This document shows, in pieces, positions 7,613 through 16,013 of a stretch of DNA of 34,999 bases. Positions within the stretch are counted from its first letter, which is position 1, and each line of letters starts with the position of its first letter. This stretch comes from Betaproteobacteria bacterium (GTDB taxonomy: Bacteria > Pseudomonadota > Gammaproteobacteria > Burkholderiales > SG8-41), in the NCBI GenBank assembly GCA_028291945.1, contig JAQGNH010000560.1, positions 1-34,999 of the forward strand, written 5' to 3'. The notes below the pieces were generated by a model. It worked only from the letters and a program-made list of their open reading frames with translations, was not told the DNA's origin and did not search any database. Position numbers and translations under genes: made by a program.

Positions 7613-8086
7613 ATGTTTCATGTAAGAAACCGTCACATCGTGCGTCGTCTGGTTATGAGTGCTCTGGCGCTTGGCGTAATCGGCTCAGCGTTCTCACAAT
7701 CGGGTCCACCCGCTTTCATGCCACGACACGACGGTCGTGTACCTTTTGGCGCTATGGCAGGACCGATGTCGTTCGTTCGCGGTCTCCAATTGACCGATGC
7801 GCAGGATGATCAGGTTTTCAAAATTATTCATGATTCGGCGCCCGCGCTGCGCGAACGCATGAAAATCCTCCGCCGCGGACGTGAGGAGCTCGACAAGCTG
7901 AGCCGCGCCGACACGTTTGACGCGGAGCGCGCCCGCGAGATCGGGAACACACAGGGCCAAGCGATAGCCGAAATAGCGCGTTTGCGTGCCGAAACCATGC
8001 ATAGGATTCGTGCGATTCTCAGTCCGGAACAGCGTGCAATGCTCGATCGGCGGCTCGAAGAACGTCATCAAAGACGTTTGCACTGA
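7613..8086 (+). CDS. CpxP/Spy-like periplasmic stress protein
   Basis: A 157-residue protein with a signal peptide (cleavage about residue 28, AFS-Q). The mature helical protein has LTDAQ at 60-64 and LSPEQ at 136-140, the two diagnostic repeats of the CpxP/Spy family. Known members act as periplasmic chaperones, and CpxP also restrains CpxA. The mature chain is rich in Arg, Glu and Met. GGGAG lies 7 nt before ATG 7613, and three perfect CpxR half-sites stand upstream, so it is probably the strongest Cpx target in the window. Whether it is CpxP in function (feedback on the kinase at 428) or a Spy-type chaperone cannot be told from sequence. Confidence 0.85.
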   Translation: MFHVRNRHIVRRLVMSALALGVIGSAFSQSGPPAFMPRHDGRVPFGAMAGPMSFVRGLQLTDAQDDQVFKIIHDSAPALRERMKILRRGREELDKLSRADTFDAERAREIGNTQGQAIAEIARLRAETMHRIRAILSPEQRAMLDRRLEERHQRRLH

Positions 8087-8341
8087 CCGTTTGCCGTAGA
8101 GATCGGCTTGCTCGCATAGCGCGATCGCTGGCAATTCCGGATTCGGCCGCGCGCGATGTTGGCATCACGTTCGTCGTGCGCCACGTGGGGCCGGCCCGAT
8201 TTTACTTGGGCATCGCGCACCGAGATAATGCGGCGCGTACAGTAACGGTGCGGCATGACCATCGGCCGAACCGACATGCCAAAATGCGCCCTGCGCACCG
8301 CGTCACGTCCCTATCCCTGCGCGCAATGAGGAAATGGATTC

Positions 8342-9328
8342 ATGCGTTTTGTACCTATGATGTGTACGGCCGCAGCGCTCATGACTGCGACCACCGCGGG
8401 ATTTGCGCAGGCGCCCGACAAGAATGTCGCTGCGACTTATCCGAACAGGCCGATTCGCCTCGTGGTGCCGGTGCCGCCGGGCGGCAGCAGCGATGGGGTC
8501 GCCCGCATCGTCGCGCAAAAGCTCGGCGACTCATGGCGTCAGCAAGTCATCGTCGACAACCGCTCGGGTGCTGCGGAAATCATCGGCACGGACATCGTCG
8601 CCAAAGCGACTCCAGACGGATACACGCTGGTGCTCGTCTCATTGCGGTTCTCAGTCAATCCGAGCCTGCTCAAGCTGCCATACGATCCGGTGAAAGACCT
8701 GGACCCTGTGACCATGAGCGCAGCCGTGGGCAACGTGCTGGTGGTGAATGCGAAAACACCGGTGAAGTCCTTGAAGGAAGTGATTGCCCTCGCAAAGCAG
8801 AAGCCGTCCGAGCTGACGTTTGCCTCATCCGGTATCGGCGGCGCCCCGCATCTGGTTGGGGAGTTCGTCGCGCTGCAGACGGGAATCAAGCTGACGCACG
8901 TTGCTTACAAGGGGGGCGGCCCAGCCATCGCGGACCTCGTGGGCGGGAACGTCTTCATGAGCTTCGCCTCCATGACGTCGGCACTGCCCTTCATCAAGGC
9001 CGGTAGGCTGCGCCCGCTGGCGGTTTCCTCGAAAGAGCGCTCACCTCAACTGCCCGACGTGCCGACGATAGGGGAGTCAGGCCTGCCCAATATCGTGGTG
9101 CGCGACTGGCAGGGCGTGCTTGCTCCACACGGCGTACCGCGACCCATCGTGGACAAGCTCAGTACCGAGATCGGGCGCATTCTCAGACACTCCGACAATC
9201 AAGAGCGCCTGACGGCGATGGGCATCGAAGTGATCGCCAGCACGCCAGATGAATTTCGCGCTGCGCTCGCCTCGGAGATCCAGCGTTGGGCGAAAGTGGT
9301 GAAGGACGCGAACATCAAGATGGAGTAA
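8342..9328 (+). CDS. Bug/TctC-family tripartite tricarboxylate-type binding protein
   Basis: A 328-residue periplasmic solute-binding protein. The signal peptide ends near GFA-Q (residue 23). Family landmarks are YPNRPIRLVVPVPPGGSSD at the N-terminus, a VAKATPDGYTLVL block, and TFASSGIGGAPHLVGE in the middle. Such proteins bind carboxylates, amino acids or aromatic acids. No TctA/TctB membrane genes lie nearby, as is common for the expanded Bug family of Burkholderiales, so the transporter partner and ligand are unknown. It appears to be a single-gene unit. Confidence 0.9.
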   Translation: MRFVPMMCTAAALMTATTAGFAQAPDKNVAATYPNRPIRLVVPVPPGGSSDGVARIVAQKLGDSWRQQVIVDNRSGAAEIIGTDIVAKATPDGYTLVLVSLRFSVNPSLLKLPYDPVKDLDPVTMSAAVGNVLVVNAKTPVKSLKEVIALAKQKPSELTFASSGIGGAPHLVGEFVALQTGIKLTHVAYKGGGPAIADLVGGNVFMSFASMTSALPFIKAGRLRPLAVSSKERSPQLPDVPTIGESGLPNIVVRDWQGVLAPHGVPRPIVDKLSTEIGRILRHSDNQERLTAMGIEVIASTPDEFRAALASEIQRWAKVVKDANIKME

Positions 9329-9347
9329 ACGCCGCGCCCGTTCACAA

Positions 9348-9375
9348 GAGCCGTTGGTGGCGCTAACCTCGGCTC
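9348..9375. terminator. Possible bidirectional terminator hairpin
   Basis: GAGCCG (9348-9353) pairs with CGGCTC (9370-9375) around a 16-nt loop, in the 71-bp gap between two convergent genes. There is no clear T-run, so it is only a candidate. Confidence 0.3.
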
Positions 9376-9399
9376 CTGAGACGGCGTTCGCCTTACGAG

Positions 9400-10125
9400 T
9401 CAGTGGAGGATTTCAACCGGCGCATTGAAGATATAGCCGGCGCCACGTTCCGTTTTGATGTACTGCGGCTGCGAGGGATCCGGCTCGATCTTCCGACGCA
9501 ATCTGAGGATCTGTACGTCGATCGAACGATCGTAGACTTCGGCGCCGTTCAATCGAGAGAGATCGAGCAGCTGGTCGCGAGTCAGCACCCGCTGCGGAGC
9601 TGCGCAGAGCGCTTGCAGCAAGCTGAACTCGCCGTTGGTCAGATCGATCCGCTGTTGATCGGGTGCCGTGAGCCGGCGCGTGCGCAGATTGAGCTCCCAG
9701 CCTCCGAAGCGATACGCACGCCGCTTCTCATCGCGCGCCGGAAGAATCTCGCTCGCGGTCTGGTAGCGGCGCAGCACCGCGCGTATCCGCGCCAGCAGCT
9801 CGCGGGAATTGAAAGGTTTGGTGACGTAATCGTCAGCGCCAAGCTCGAGCCCCATGACGCGGTCGACGTTGTCCTGCTTGCCACTGACGATGATGATCGG
9901 AATGCTGGATTCCTCCCGCAGCTTGCGGGCGAGATGCATCCCGTCCTCCTGCCCGAGCCGCAGGTCGAGCACCACGAGGTCGATAGCGTGCTCCGCCAGA
10001 ATACTTCGCATCTCGACGCTCGTCGCAACCGTCGTGACGCGCAACTCGTTCTCGTCGAGATAGTCGGCGATCAACTCACGCATCGCCGGATCATCGTCGA
10101 CGACGAGGATGTGGGGCTGGACCAT
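9400..10125 (-). CDS. OmpR-family response regulator (orphan)
   Basis: A 241-residue transcription factor. The receiver has DDD at 10-12, phospho-acceptor Asp54 (VVLDLRLG), Ser81 in the switch position and Lys103. A winged-helix domain from about residue 135 ends in IKTERGAGYIFNAPVE. ATG 10125 places the start just before the first receiver strand; the frame stays open upstream but there is no family sequence there. No kinase gene shares its transcript. The nearest kinase is the hybrid at 10679, divergently oriented, so the partner is uncertain. A weak copy of the TTTCAnnYGTAAC motif lies about 70 bp upstream. Confidence 0.9.
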   Translation of the reverse strand: MVQPHILVVDDDPAMRELIADYLDENELRVTTVATSVEMRSILAEHAIDLVVLDLRLGQEDGMHLARKLREESSIPIIIVSGKQDNVDRVMGLELGADDYVTKPFNSRELLARIRAVLRRYQTASEILPARDEKRRAYRFGGWELNLRTRRLTAPDQQRIDLTNGEFSLLQALCAAPQRVLTRDQLLDLSRLNGAEVYDRSIDVQILRLRRKIEPDPSQPQYIKTERGAGYIFNAPVEILH

Positions 10126-10307
10126 AGGACTCACGATTTGTGCACTGCCAAAAAAATAGCACGCGACGTTGTGGAGGCACAAGCGTCGATTATTACGTCT
10201 GTAACAGAGCCATTCCACGCCGAAATCCCATTGCAACGCGTGAAAGCCCTAATTTCGGGCATGATAGTAAGTCGACTCCGCGCGGCGCAGAATAGCCCGC
10301 ATCCGCC

Positions 10308-10682
10308 ATGTCCGGCATCGTAATAATCGAGGAAGACGAGCTGATCCATTCTTTGCTCAAGGAATACTTGAGCGAGGCAGGTTATGGCATCGGCTCCGGT
10401 GGGTCGCCCGATACGGCTAGCGGAGCGAAGCCGGATGTGGTCATCATCGACGTTTATATGCCGCGAAGCACGGGCATCGAAAAGCTCCAGGCGGTCAGAG
10501 CTGCGCATCCCGGAACGCCGCTCATCGCGATCTCAGGTCAGTTTTGTTCAGGCCTCGCCAGCTGCCGCGCGACTGCGGACGCGCTGGGTGTGAAACGCAT
10601 CATCGCAAAGCCGTTCAGTCGTGACGAGCTGCTCGAAGCCGTGCGCGACGTAATCGGGTCCCCGGATAAGCCCCACGCGTGA
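10308..10682 (+). CDS. Single-domain response regulator
   Basis: A 124-residue receiver with no output domain. Phospho-acceptor Asp48 (VVIIDVYMP), Ser75 region (LIAISGQF) and the KPF lysine are present. The usual acidic pair at the first strand is replaced by Glu-Glu (IVIIEEDE). It overlaps the hybrid kinase start as GTGA, so the two are translated together and it is probably a phosphorelay partner of that kinase. A close paralogue lies at 21224-21586, sharing the start IVIIE and the blocks AISGQF/AMSGRF and KPFSRDELL/KPFTRDELL. Confidence 0.88.
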   Translation: MSGIVIIEEDELIHSLLKEYLSEAGYGIGSGGSPDTASGAKPDVVIIDVYMPRSTGIEKLQAVRAAHPGTPLIAISGQFCSGLASCRATADALGVKRIIAKPFSRDELLEAVRDVIGSPDKPHA

Positions 10683-13222
10683 AGAAACCCTCATCGGTCC
10701 CCGTTTATTGGAGTATCCCTTCGGTGCGCTTCACCCGACTGCGGCGACTGATCACGGCGGTCGGTGTCTTCGTCATCATCGCCTTCGCAGCTTCGTCGGC
10801 TTGCGACGCGTGGCGGACTTACGACCAGACTGTTGCAGCGACCGACCGCGAGTTGAGCAATCTCGCGAGGGCGCTCGCCGAACAGGGCGCCCGCAGCTTG
10901 CAGACGGTCGACGTGGTCCTTCGCGATACAGCCCGCTGGTATTCCGACGTAGGCCATAATTCGCGCACCGAGCGGATCGAAGGCGCTCTGTCGAATCGCG
11001 CAGCGGGCCTGCCGCAAGTACACCTGCTCGCGATAACGGACGCGGACGGCATACAACGATACAGCTCCAAAGCGCCGATGACCCCGCTCGATGTCTCGGA
11101 CCGGTCGTACTTCATTGCGCAGCTCAGTGGCACGGACAATGGATTCTTCGTGAGCGAGCCCCTCGTCAGCCGCAGCGACGGCCATTCGACGTTCGTAGTC
11201 TCGCGCCGCCTGACTGACGGCAAGGGGATCTTCGCCGGCATCGTAACTGCCGCCATCGACATCAACGATCTTCAGCAGTTTTACGGCGCGTTCGATCTCG
11301 GCAAAGGCAGCGCGATCAACGTCCTGCGCGAGGACGGCACGCTGGTCGTACGTCATCCGCCGGCGGAAGGTCCGATCGGCCGCAAGTTTCCCGAGCTCGC
11401 TCGCGCGCCTGCAGCGCACGGCATCGTCGTCAACACGGTCGACGGCCAGCCGCGCTACGCGGCGGGTGCGCAAATGCGCGACCTGCCCCTCGTTGTGACG
11501 GTTACTCGCGAACAGACGCTCGCCTTGCAGTCCTGGCGCAGTGAAGCGATTTCGCTCGCGGTGCGCACGCTCGTGGGCGTATTGCTGGTCATGCTGGCCA
11601 TCGCGGCGTTGCTGCACCAGTTGCGCCGTGCGGAAGCCGGCGAGACGGCGCTGCGCGAAAGCGAGGAGCGCTATGCGCTGGCCATGGAAGGCGCTAACGA
11701 GGGCCATTGGGACTGGGACCTTGCGAGCGATCGGCTATTCATGTCGCCGAAAATGAAAGTGCTGGCCGGGCTGAATGCCGACACGCCGCTTGCGACCCGC
11801 GCCGAGCTGATGGCCTATTCGAACTTACACCCTGACGACGTGCCGCGGCTGCATGCGGCCGTCGACGATCACATCGACGGCAAGACCCAGCTCTTCGAGC
11901 TGGAGTACCGCGTGCGGCATGCGGATGGCGAGTGGCACTGGGTCCTCACACGCGGACGCGCCCTGCGCGATGCAAAGGGAAGCGCGTACCGATTCGTAGG
12001 GTCCGCGATCGATGTGACCGCACGCAAGCGGGCAGAGGACGACAAGGAGCGCCTCGAAGCACAACTGCGGCAGTCGCAGAAAATGGAAGCCATGGGAACG
12101 CTCGCCGGCGGCATCGCGCACGACTTCAACAATATTCTCGGTGCGATTCTCGGCTATGGCGAACTTGCACAGAAACACTCTGCGGAAGGGAGCGCGACGC
12201 GCCGGTACCTCGACAATGTCATGCATGCGGCCAGCCGCGCTAAATTGCTCGTCGAACGTATTCTGGGTTTCAGCCGCAGCGGCCTGAGTCAGCGTGCGCC
12301 GGTCAACATTCAGTCGATCGTTGAGGAAACGCTCGAGCTCCTGGCAGCGTCCCTGCCACCCCGTGTGCGCCTGGAGAGAAGACTCGACTGCGGCAATGCG
12401 GCAGTCGTCGGTGACCCGACTCAGCTTCAGCAAGTCGCGATGAATCTCTTTACCAATGCGCTGCAAGCGATGGAGCGCGGCGGGATATTGAGGGTCGTGC
12501 TGGACCGCGTCGAGGTGGGCAACCGGCGACCGCTGACGCAAGGATTCCTCATTCCCGGTTCGTACGTGAGACTGCTCGTAAGTGATATGGGGGCGGGCAT
12601 CGAGCCGGCGACGCTGGAGCGCATGTTCGATCCATTCTTCACGACCAAGGGCGTCGGGGAAGGCACGGGCCTCGGCCTTTCCGTCGTGCATGGCATCGTC
12701 GCGGACCTCGGGGGCGCGATCGAAGTGACTACCGAAATGGGACAAGGCACGACATTCTCGGTCTGGCTGCCTCGATCGGCCGAGGGTGCGCCACCTTTAG
12801 GTGACATTGCCGGCGACTTACCCCGCGGCCGGGGCGAAAGCGTCATGGTCATCGACGACGAGCGCGCGCTCGTCGCACTGGCCGAAGAAATCCTGGCCGA
12901 GCTGGGTTACGAACCCGCAGGCTTCCAATCCAGCGTGGCCGCGCTGCAGGCCTTCCGTGCAGATCCGCAGCGCTTCGATGTCGTGCTGACCGACGAGACG
13001 ATGCCTGATATCGCCGGCACCGAGCTCGCGCGCGAAATCAATCGGCTCAATCCGGGTACCCCCATCCTGCTCATGAGCGGCTATGCGGGAAAACAGCTCG
13101 CCGATCGGGCGCGAGCCGCAGGCGTCACCGAAGTGCTGCGCAAGCCGCTCGTAATCCGCGATATCGCCGAAGCACTGACCAGAGTCCTGCTTGCCCGTAA
13201 GCGCGCACCGCAGGAGGCGTAG
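10679..13222 (+). CDS. Hybrid sensor kinase: Cache, PAS, HisKA, HATPase, receiver
   Basis: An 847-residue membrane kinase starting at GTG 10679. TM1 is at about residues 22-44 and TM2 at about 290-312, enclosing a dCache-like periplasmic sensor (VDVVLRDTARWY, DRSYFIAQLSGTDNGFF, FVVSRRL). A PAS domain of the PAS_3 type follows (about 325-455, with YRVRHADGEWHWVLTRGRAL and FVGSAIDVT). Next come HisKA with His481 in GGIAHDFNNIL, HATPase (NLFTNALQAM, GTGLGLSVVHGI) and a C-terminal receiver with Asp772 (VVLTDETMPD). The layout matches kinases that act through a phosphorelay. The single-domain regulator just upstream overlaps its start and is the likely partner. The signal sensed is not deducible. 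Confidence 0.92.
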   Translation: MKKPSSVPVYWSIPSVRFTRLRRLITAVGVFVIIAFAASSACDAWRTYDQTVAATDRELSNLARALAEQGARSLQTVDVVLRDTARWYSDVGHNSRTERIEGALSNRAAGLPQVHLLAITDADGIQRYSSKAPMTPLDVSDRSYFIAQLSGTDNGFFVSEPLVSRSDGHSTFVVSRRLTDGKGIFAGIVTAAIDINDLQQFYGAFDLGKGSAINVLREDGTLVVRHPPAEGPIGRKFPELARAPAAHGIVVNTVDGQPRYAAGAQMRDLPLVVTVTREQTLALQSWRSEAISLAVRTLVGVLLVMLAIAALLHQLRRAEAGETALRESEERYALAMEGANEGHWDWDLASDRLFMSPKMKVLAGLNADTPLATRAELMAYSNLHPDDVPRLHAAVDDHIDGKTQLFELEYRVRHADGEWHWVLTRGRALRDAKGSAYRFVGSAIDVTARKRAEDDKERLEAQLRQSQKMEAMGTLAGGIAHDFNNILGAILGYGELAQKHSAEGSATRRYLDNVMHAASRAKLLVERILGFSRSGLSQRAPVNIQSIVEETLELLAASLPPRVRLERRLDCGNAAVVGDPTQLQQVAMNLFTNALQAMERGGILRVVLDRVEVGNRRPLTQGFLIPGSYVRLLVSDMGAGIEPATLERMFDPFFTTKGVGEGTGLGLSVVHGIVADLGGAIEVTTEMGQGTTFSVWLPRSAEGAPPLGDIAGDLPRGRGESVMVIDDERALVALAEEILAELGYEPAGFQSSVAALQAFRADPQRFDVVLTDETMPDIAGTELAREINRLNPGTPILLMSGYAGKQLADRARAAGVTEVLRKPLVIRDIAEALTRVLLARKRAPQEA

Positions 13223-13248
13223 TGCATGTGTCCGGTGTCAGCGGCATG

Positions 13249-13293
13249 TTTCAACCGTAACCGGGCGCCGGTAGCAAGAAACATCTCCGTAAC
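13249..13293 (+). promoter_or_regulatory. Putative OmpR-family operator upstream of the AlgH gene
   Basis: TTTCA-AC-CGTAACC (13249-13262) is followed 15 bp later by GAAACAT-CTC-CGTAAC (13278-13293). The same two-part arrangement occurs at 21793-21838 with a 16-bp gap. G(T/A)AAC repeats about one helical turn apart are typical of OmpR-type regulators; which regulator binds is unknown. Confidence 0.4.
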
Positions 13294-13376
13294 GCATCCC
13301 GACGAAAGTGAGGTATCGGGGTCGAGGACCTGTCTTACGCCTCCGACGATGGTGCAACGCCAAGTTGGAGTGTCAC

Positions 13377-14021
13377 ATGACGCGCTACCTGAGAACGACA
13401 CCCGTTGTGCTGAAATGGCTTCTCGTCCTTTGCAGCGTCATTCCCGCCGCGCATGCCGTGAACATCGAGGAGCCGCTGCTGCTCGTCGCCACGGACCGTC
13501 TTGCACGATCGCCCTATCGCGAGACCGTTCTGATCGTCGCGCCGGTCGGCGGTAACCAGCACCTGGGTTTGATCGTGAACCGGCCGACCGATGCGAGGAT
13601 CGGCGCGCTTTTCCCTGACTATGCGCCGGCACAGCAGATAGTCGATCCCCTATTCTTTGGGGGGCCCGAGCTGGTTGGTGCTGTATTTGCCGCGGTGCGC
13701 ACCGCCGATCCGCCGAGTCAGTTGTCGCTTCCGCTCATGGCCGGGCTGTTCCTCGTGACGGACGCAGAGACCATCGATCGCATCATTGCAACAGCTCCGA
13801 ATGACGCACGCTATTTCACGGGATTTGTGGTGTGGCAACCGGGCGAGCTCGCGCTGGAGATCGACGGCGGTCTGTGGCATACACGCAGCGCAGATCCCCA
13901 TGCCTTGTTCGACGCACATCCTCTCCAGCTGTGGCACGAGCTGGTGCCGAGCGGATCAGGGGTGGTGGCCGAACAAAAATCTACGCAAGGGCCTGCTTAT
14001 GCGGCTACCGCCGCTAGATAA
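13377..14021 (+). CDS. AlgH/YqgE (UPF0301) family protein with a signal peptide
   Basis: A 214-residue protein. Residues from about 30 on show the AlgH/YqgE (DUF179) fold: LLLVATDRLARSPYRETVLIV, HLGLIVNRPTD, FFGGPELVGAVFAAVRT, ARYFTGFVVWQPGELALEI and a final LWHELVP. Unlike typical family members, which are cytoplasmic and about 185 residues long, this one begins with a clear Sec signal peptide (MTRYLRTTPVVLKWLLVLCS, cleavage near AHA-V at residue 27). GGAG lies 8 nt before ATG 13377. The 3' end overlaps a 21-bp repeat. The biochemical function of the family is unsettled. Confidence 0.88.
   Translation: MTRYLRTTPVVLKWLLVLCSVIPAAHAVNIEEPLLLVATDRLARSPYRETVLIVAPVGGNQHLGLIVNRPTDARIGALFPDYAPAQQIVDPLFFGGPELVGAVFAAVRTADPPSQLSLPLMAGLFLVTDAETIDRIIATAPNDARYFTGFVVWQPGELALEIDGGLWHTRSADPHALFDAHPLQLWHELVPSGSGVVAEQKSTQGPAYAATAAR
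14000..14020 (+). repeat. 21-bp hairpin repeat, copy 1
   Basis: It shares 19 of 21 bases with the copy at 14071-14091 and contains the inverted repeat GCGGC-TACC-GCCGC. It covers the last codons of the AlgH-like gene. It may be a REP-like element or part of a convergent termination region. Confidence 0.55.
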
Positions 14022-14070
14022 AGCCCCTACTCCGCTCCTTCGCTGTGCTTCGGGCGCAACAGTCCGCTTT

Positions 14071-14091
14071 TGCGGCTAGCGCCGCTAAATA
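14071..14091 (+). repeat. 21-bp hairpin repeat, copy 2
   Basis: Second copy of the element, with inverted repeat GCGGC-TAGC-GCCGC, in direct orientation 71 bp after the first. It lies just past the stop of the small minus-strand gene at 14097. Confidence 0.55.
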
Positions 14092-14096
14092 GATAT

Positions 14097-14276
14097 CTAC
14101 CTCGCCGTTAGCGGATAGACCGATCGAATCACGCCAACCACGTCTTCATACGCGGGTTGCGGGATCAGGTACGTCGTGTTGCGCGGCGCTACAGTGAAGA
14201 TAACGGGCATGGCGATGGCTGCGAGCCCAGCCAGCATGTATAAGAGCACACCCCAATTTTTCGAGCATTTGACCAT
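14097..14276 (-). CDS. 59-residue single-pass membrane protein
   Basis: A short gene with an excellent ribosome binding site (AGGAAGGA, about 6 nt before ATG 14276). The peptide starts MVKCSKNWGVLLYMLAGLAA, continues through IAMPVIFTVAP and ends EDVVGVIRSVYPLTAR. One hydrophobic segment spans residues 9-28, with a basic N-terminus inside and about 30 residues outside. No family recognised. It converges on the AlgH-like gene. Confidence 0.6.
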   Translation of the reverse strand: MVKCSKNWGVLLYMLAGLAAIAMPVIFTVAPRNTTYLIPQPAYEDVVGVIRSVYPLTAR

Positions 14277-14711
14277 GGCCGTCCTTCCTCAAGTCTCCGT
14301 TCCGCTGCGCTCGAGCATCCGCGCCGTGTAGATCGATGAAGGATGAAGACCCGGCGTTACGCTGCGGTTTCGCCCGAGCGCAGCGAAGTTACAGAAGTAA
14401 CACAGAAGTTTTTAACTCACGGTCCCGGGGTGTCAGTGTTCCCACGACCACGTACGCCAATACTGAGTCACTCGAACAGGCACGATGCCTGAGTAGACCA
14501 CGAGCGACCGTCTTTCTGCCCGATGTCGCGATCGTATCGTATCGGGTAATTCGAATGTTTCGGCCTTGTCGATTTCCGCGGTCTCCAAACGACTATCGGC
14601 GTCGACAACCAACTTGAACTTATCAGCACTGTTACAGCTGAAACGCAATCCGACACTGACCCGTAACAGATTTCGCGCGAAATGCACCCCTTTGAGTCAA
14701 CAGGGATACAA
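14277..14711. other. Intergenic region before the RND efflux operon
   Basis: No convincing gene. It must hold the divergent promoters of the small gene at 14276 and the efflux operon at 14712. GAACTTATC at about 14616-14624 is shared with the control regions at 20771 and 21952. The TTTCAnnYGTAAC motif lies at 14631-14643 on the minus strand. I see no TetR-type repressor gene or clear operator palindrome. Confidence 0.5.
14631..14643 (-). promoter_or_regulatory. TTTCAnnYGTAAC motif upstream of the efflux operon
   Basis: On the minus strand TTTCA-GC-TGTAAC, about 70 bp before the adaptor start. It matches the sites at 13249, 21793 and 24442. It is a possible response-regulator site. Confidence 0.35.
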
Positions 14712-16013
14712 ATGCCAACAAATCCAACACCGGCACTGGGCCTCGCTGCTTTAGCGCTCGCTGCATCCCTCCTACTGAGCGCATGCGGTGAGTCCAGTTC
14801 GCAGGCTGCACCCGCCGCTCCGGCGCCTCCACCCGTCAGCGTCGCTGCCGCGCTCGAGCGCAAGATCGTGGAGAGCGAGGAGTTCTCCGGCCGTATCGAG
14901 GCGATCGAGCAGGTGGACGTGCGTGCCCGCGTGACCGGCTACATCCAGTCGGTGAACTTCAGACACGGTGCCGAAGTGCGCAAGGGCGACGTGCTGTTCG
15001 TGATCGATCCCCGCCCCTTCCAGGCGGAGGTCGCACGGGCAGAGGCGACACTCGCGAACACGCGTGCGCAGCTGGATCTCTCGCGGAGCGAAGTGGCGCG
15101 CGCGGAATTACTGCTTGCAGAACAGGCGACGTCCAAGCGCGAGTACGACGACGCCGCGTCGAAAGTGCGACAGCTCGAAGCGCAGAGCCGTTCGCTGCAG
15201 GCTGCGCTCGATATTGCGCGCCTCAATCTTTCATACACGCGAGTGACTGCGCCCATCAGCGGACGCGTGGGCAAGCCGGAGATCACCGCTGGCAATCTCG
15301 TGCAAGGTGAAGGGCCGAACTCGCCGGTGCTCACGAACATCGTTTCGTACAGTCCGATTTACGCATCATTCGAAGCCGACGAGAGCGTCTACCTGCTATA
15401 CGCGAAACGCGCTCGCAACGGCTCGGCGCCGTTGCCCGTACACATAGGACTCGCCGACGAAGAAGGCTTCCCGCGTCAGGGTGCACTGCAATTCGTCGAC
15501 AACCGCATCGATACCCGCAGCGGCACCGTGCGCATGCGCGCCATAGTTGACAACAAGGATGGCAAGCTCACGCCGGGCCTCTATGCGCGGGTAAAGCTCT
15601 CGAACGGCACGCAGACTCGCCCGGCGGTTCTGGTCTCCGACCGCGCGATCGGCACCGATCAGAGCAAGCGCTTCGTGTTCGTGGTGGGCGAAGACAAAAA
15701 AGCGCAGTACCGCGGTGTCAAGCTCGGCAGAGTGATCGACGGCCTGCGCATCGTCGAGGACGGTCTGAGGCCGGGCGAGCTGATCGTGGTCAATGGACTT
15801 CAGCGGGTGCGTCCGGGAAGTCCGGTCACACCGCAGACGGTCCCGATGGAGGAGCAGACGACGGGGCCACGTAAAGACAAGGTTGCCGCGAATGAAAACA
15901 TCACGTCGGCGAGCCCGGCGGCGGACGGCAGCACCGCGGCCGCACCGAAGCATGCCGAAAGCATAGCGCTGGTGCCCGCGAAGGCGCTCACTCAGCAGAT
16001 CGGTTCGAAATGA
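14712..16013 (+). CDS. RND efflux periplasmic adaptor, lipoprotein
   Basis: A 433-residue AcrA/MexA-type membrane fusion protein that joins the inner-membrane pump to the outer-membrane channel. Lipobox LLSAC puts the lipidated Cys at residue 25. The lipoyl halves flank a coiled-coil hairpin (about residues 100-165, rich in Ala, Glu and Arg). The downstream lipoyl half and beta-barrel follow (LSYTRVTAPISGRVGKPEI, LQFVDNRIDTRSGTVRMRA), then the membrane-proximal domain. ATG 14712 is preferred over 14682 because it gives a normal lipoprotein signal and has GGGA upstream. First gene of a three-gene operon, overlapping the permease as ATGA. The C-terminus has a low-complexity Ala/Thr tail. Confidence 0.94.
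   Translation: MPTNPTPALGLAALALAASLLLSACGESSSQAAPAAPAPPPVSVAAALERKIVESEEFSGRIEAIEQVDVRARVTGYIQSVNFRHGAEVRKGDVLFVIDPRPFQAEVARAEATLANTRAQLDLSRSEVARAELLLAEQATSKREYDDAASKVRQLEAQSRSLQAALDIARLNLSYTRVTAPISGRVGKPEITAGNLVQGEGPNSPVLTNIVSYSPIYASFEADESVYLLYAKRARNGSAPLPVHIGLADEEGFPRQGALQFVDNRIDTRSGTVRMRAIVDNKDGKLTPGLYARVKLSNGTQTRPAVLVSDRAIGTDQSKRFVFVVGEDKKAQYRGVKLGRVIDGLRIVEDGLRPGELIVVNGLQRVRPGSPVTPQTVPMEEQTTGPRKDKVAANENITSASPAADGSTAAAPKHAESIALVPAKALTQQIGSK

Noticed and set aside
10691-11707. Long minus-strand frame of 338 codons under the hybrid kinase
   Set aside because: It is fully covered by a kinase with recognisable domains; composition is that of a shadow frame.
14336-14617. Plus-strand frame of 93 codons before the efflux operon
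   Set aside because: No recognisable domain or ribosome binding site, Arg/Ser-rich; more likely the efflux promoter region.
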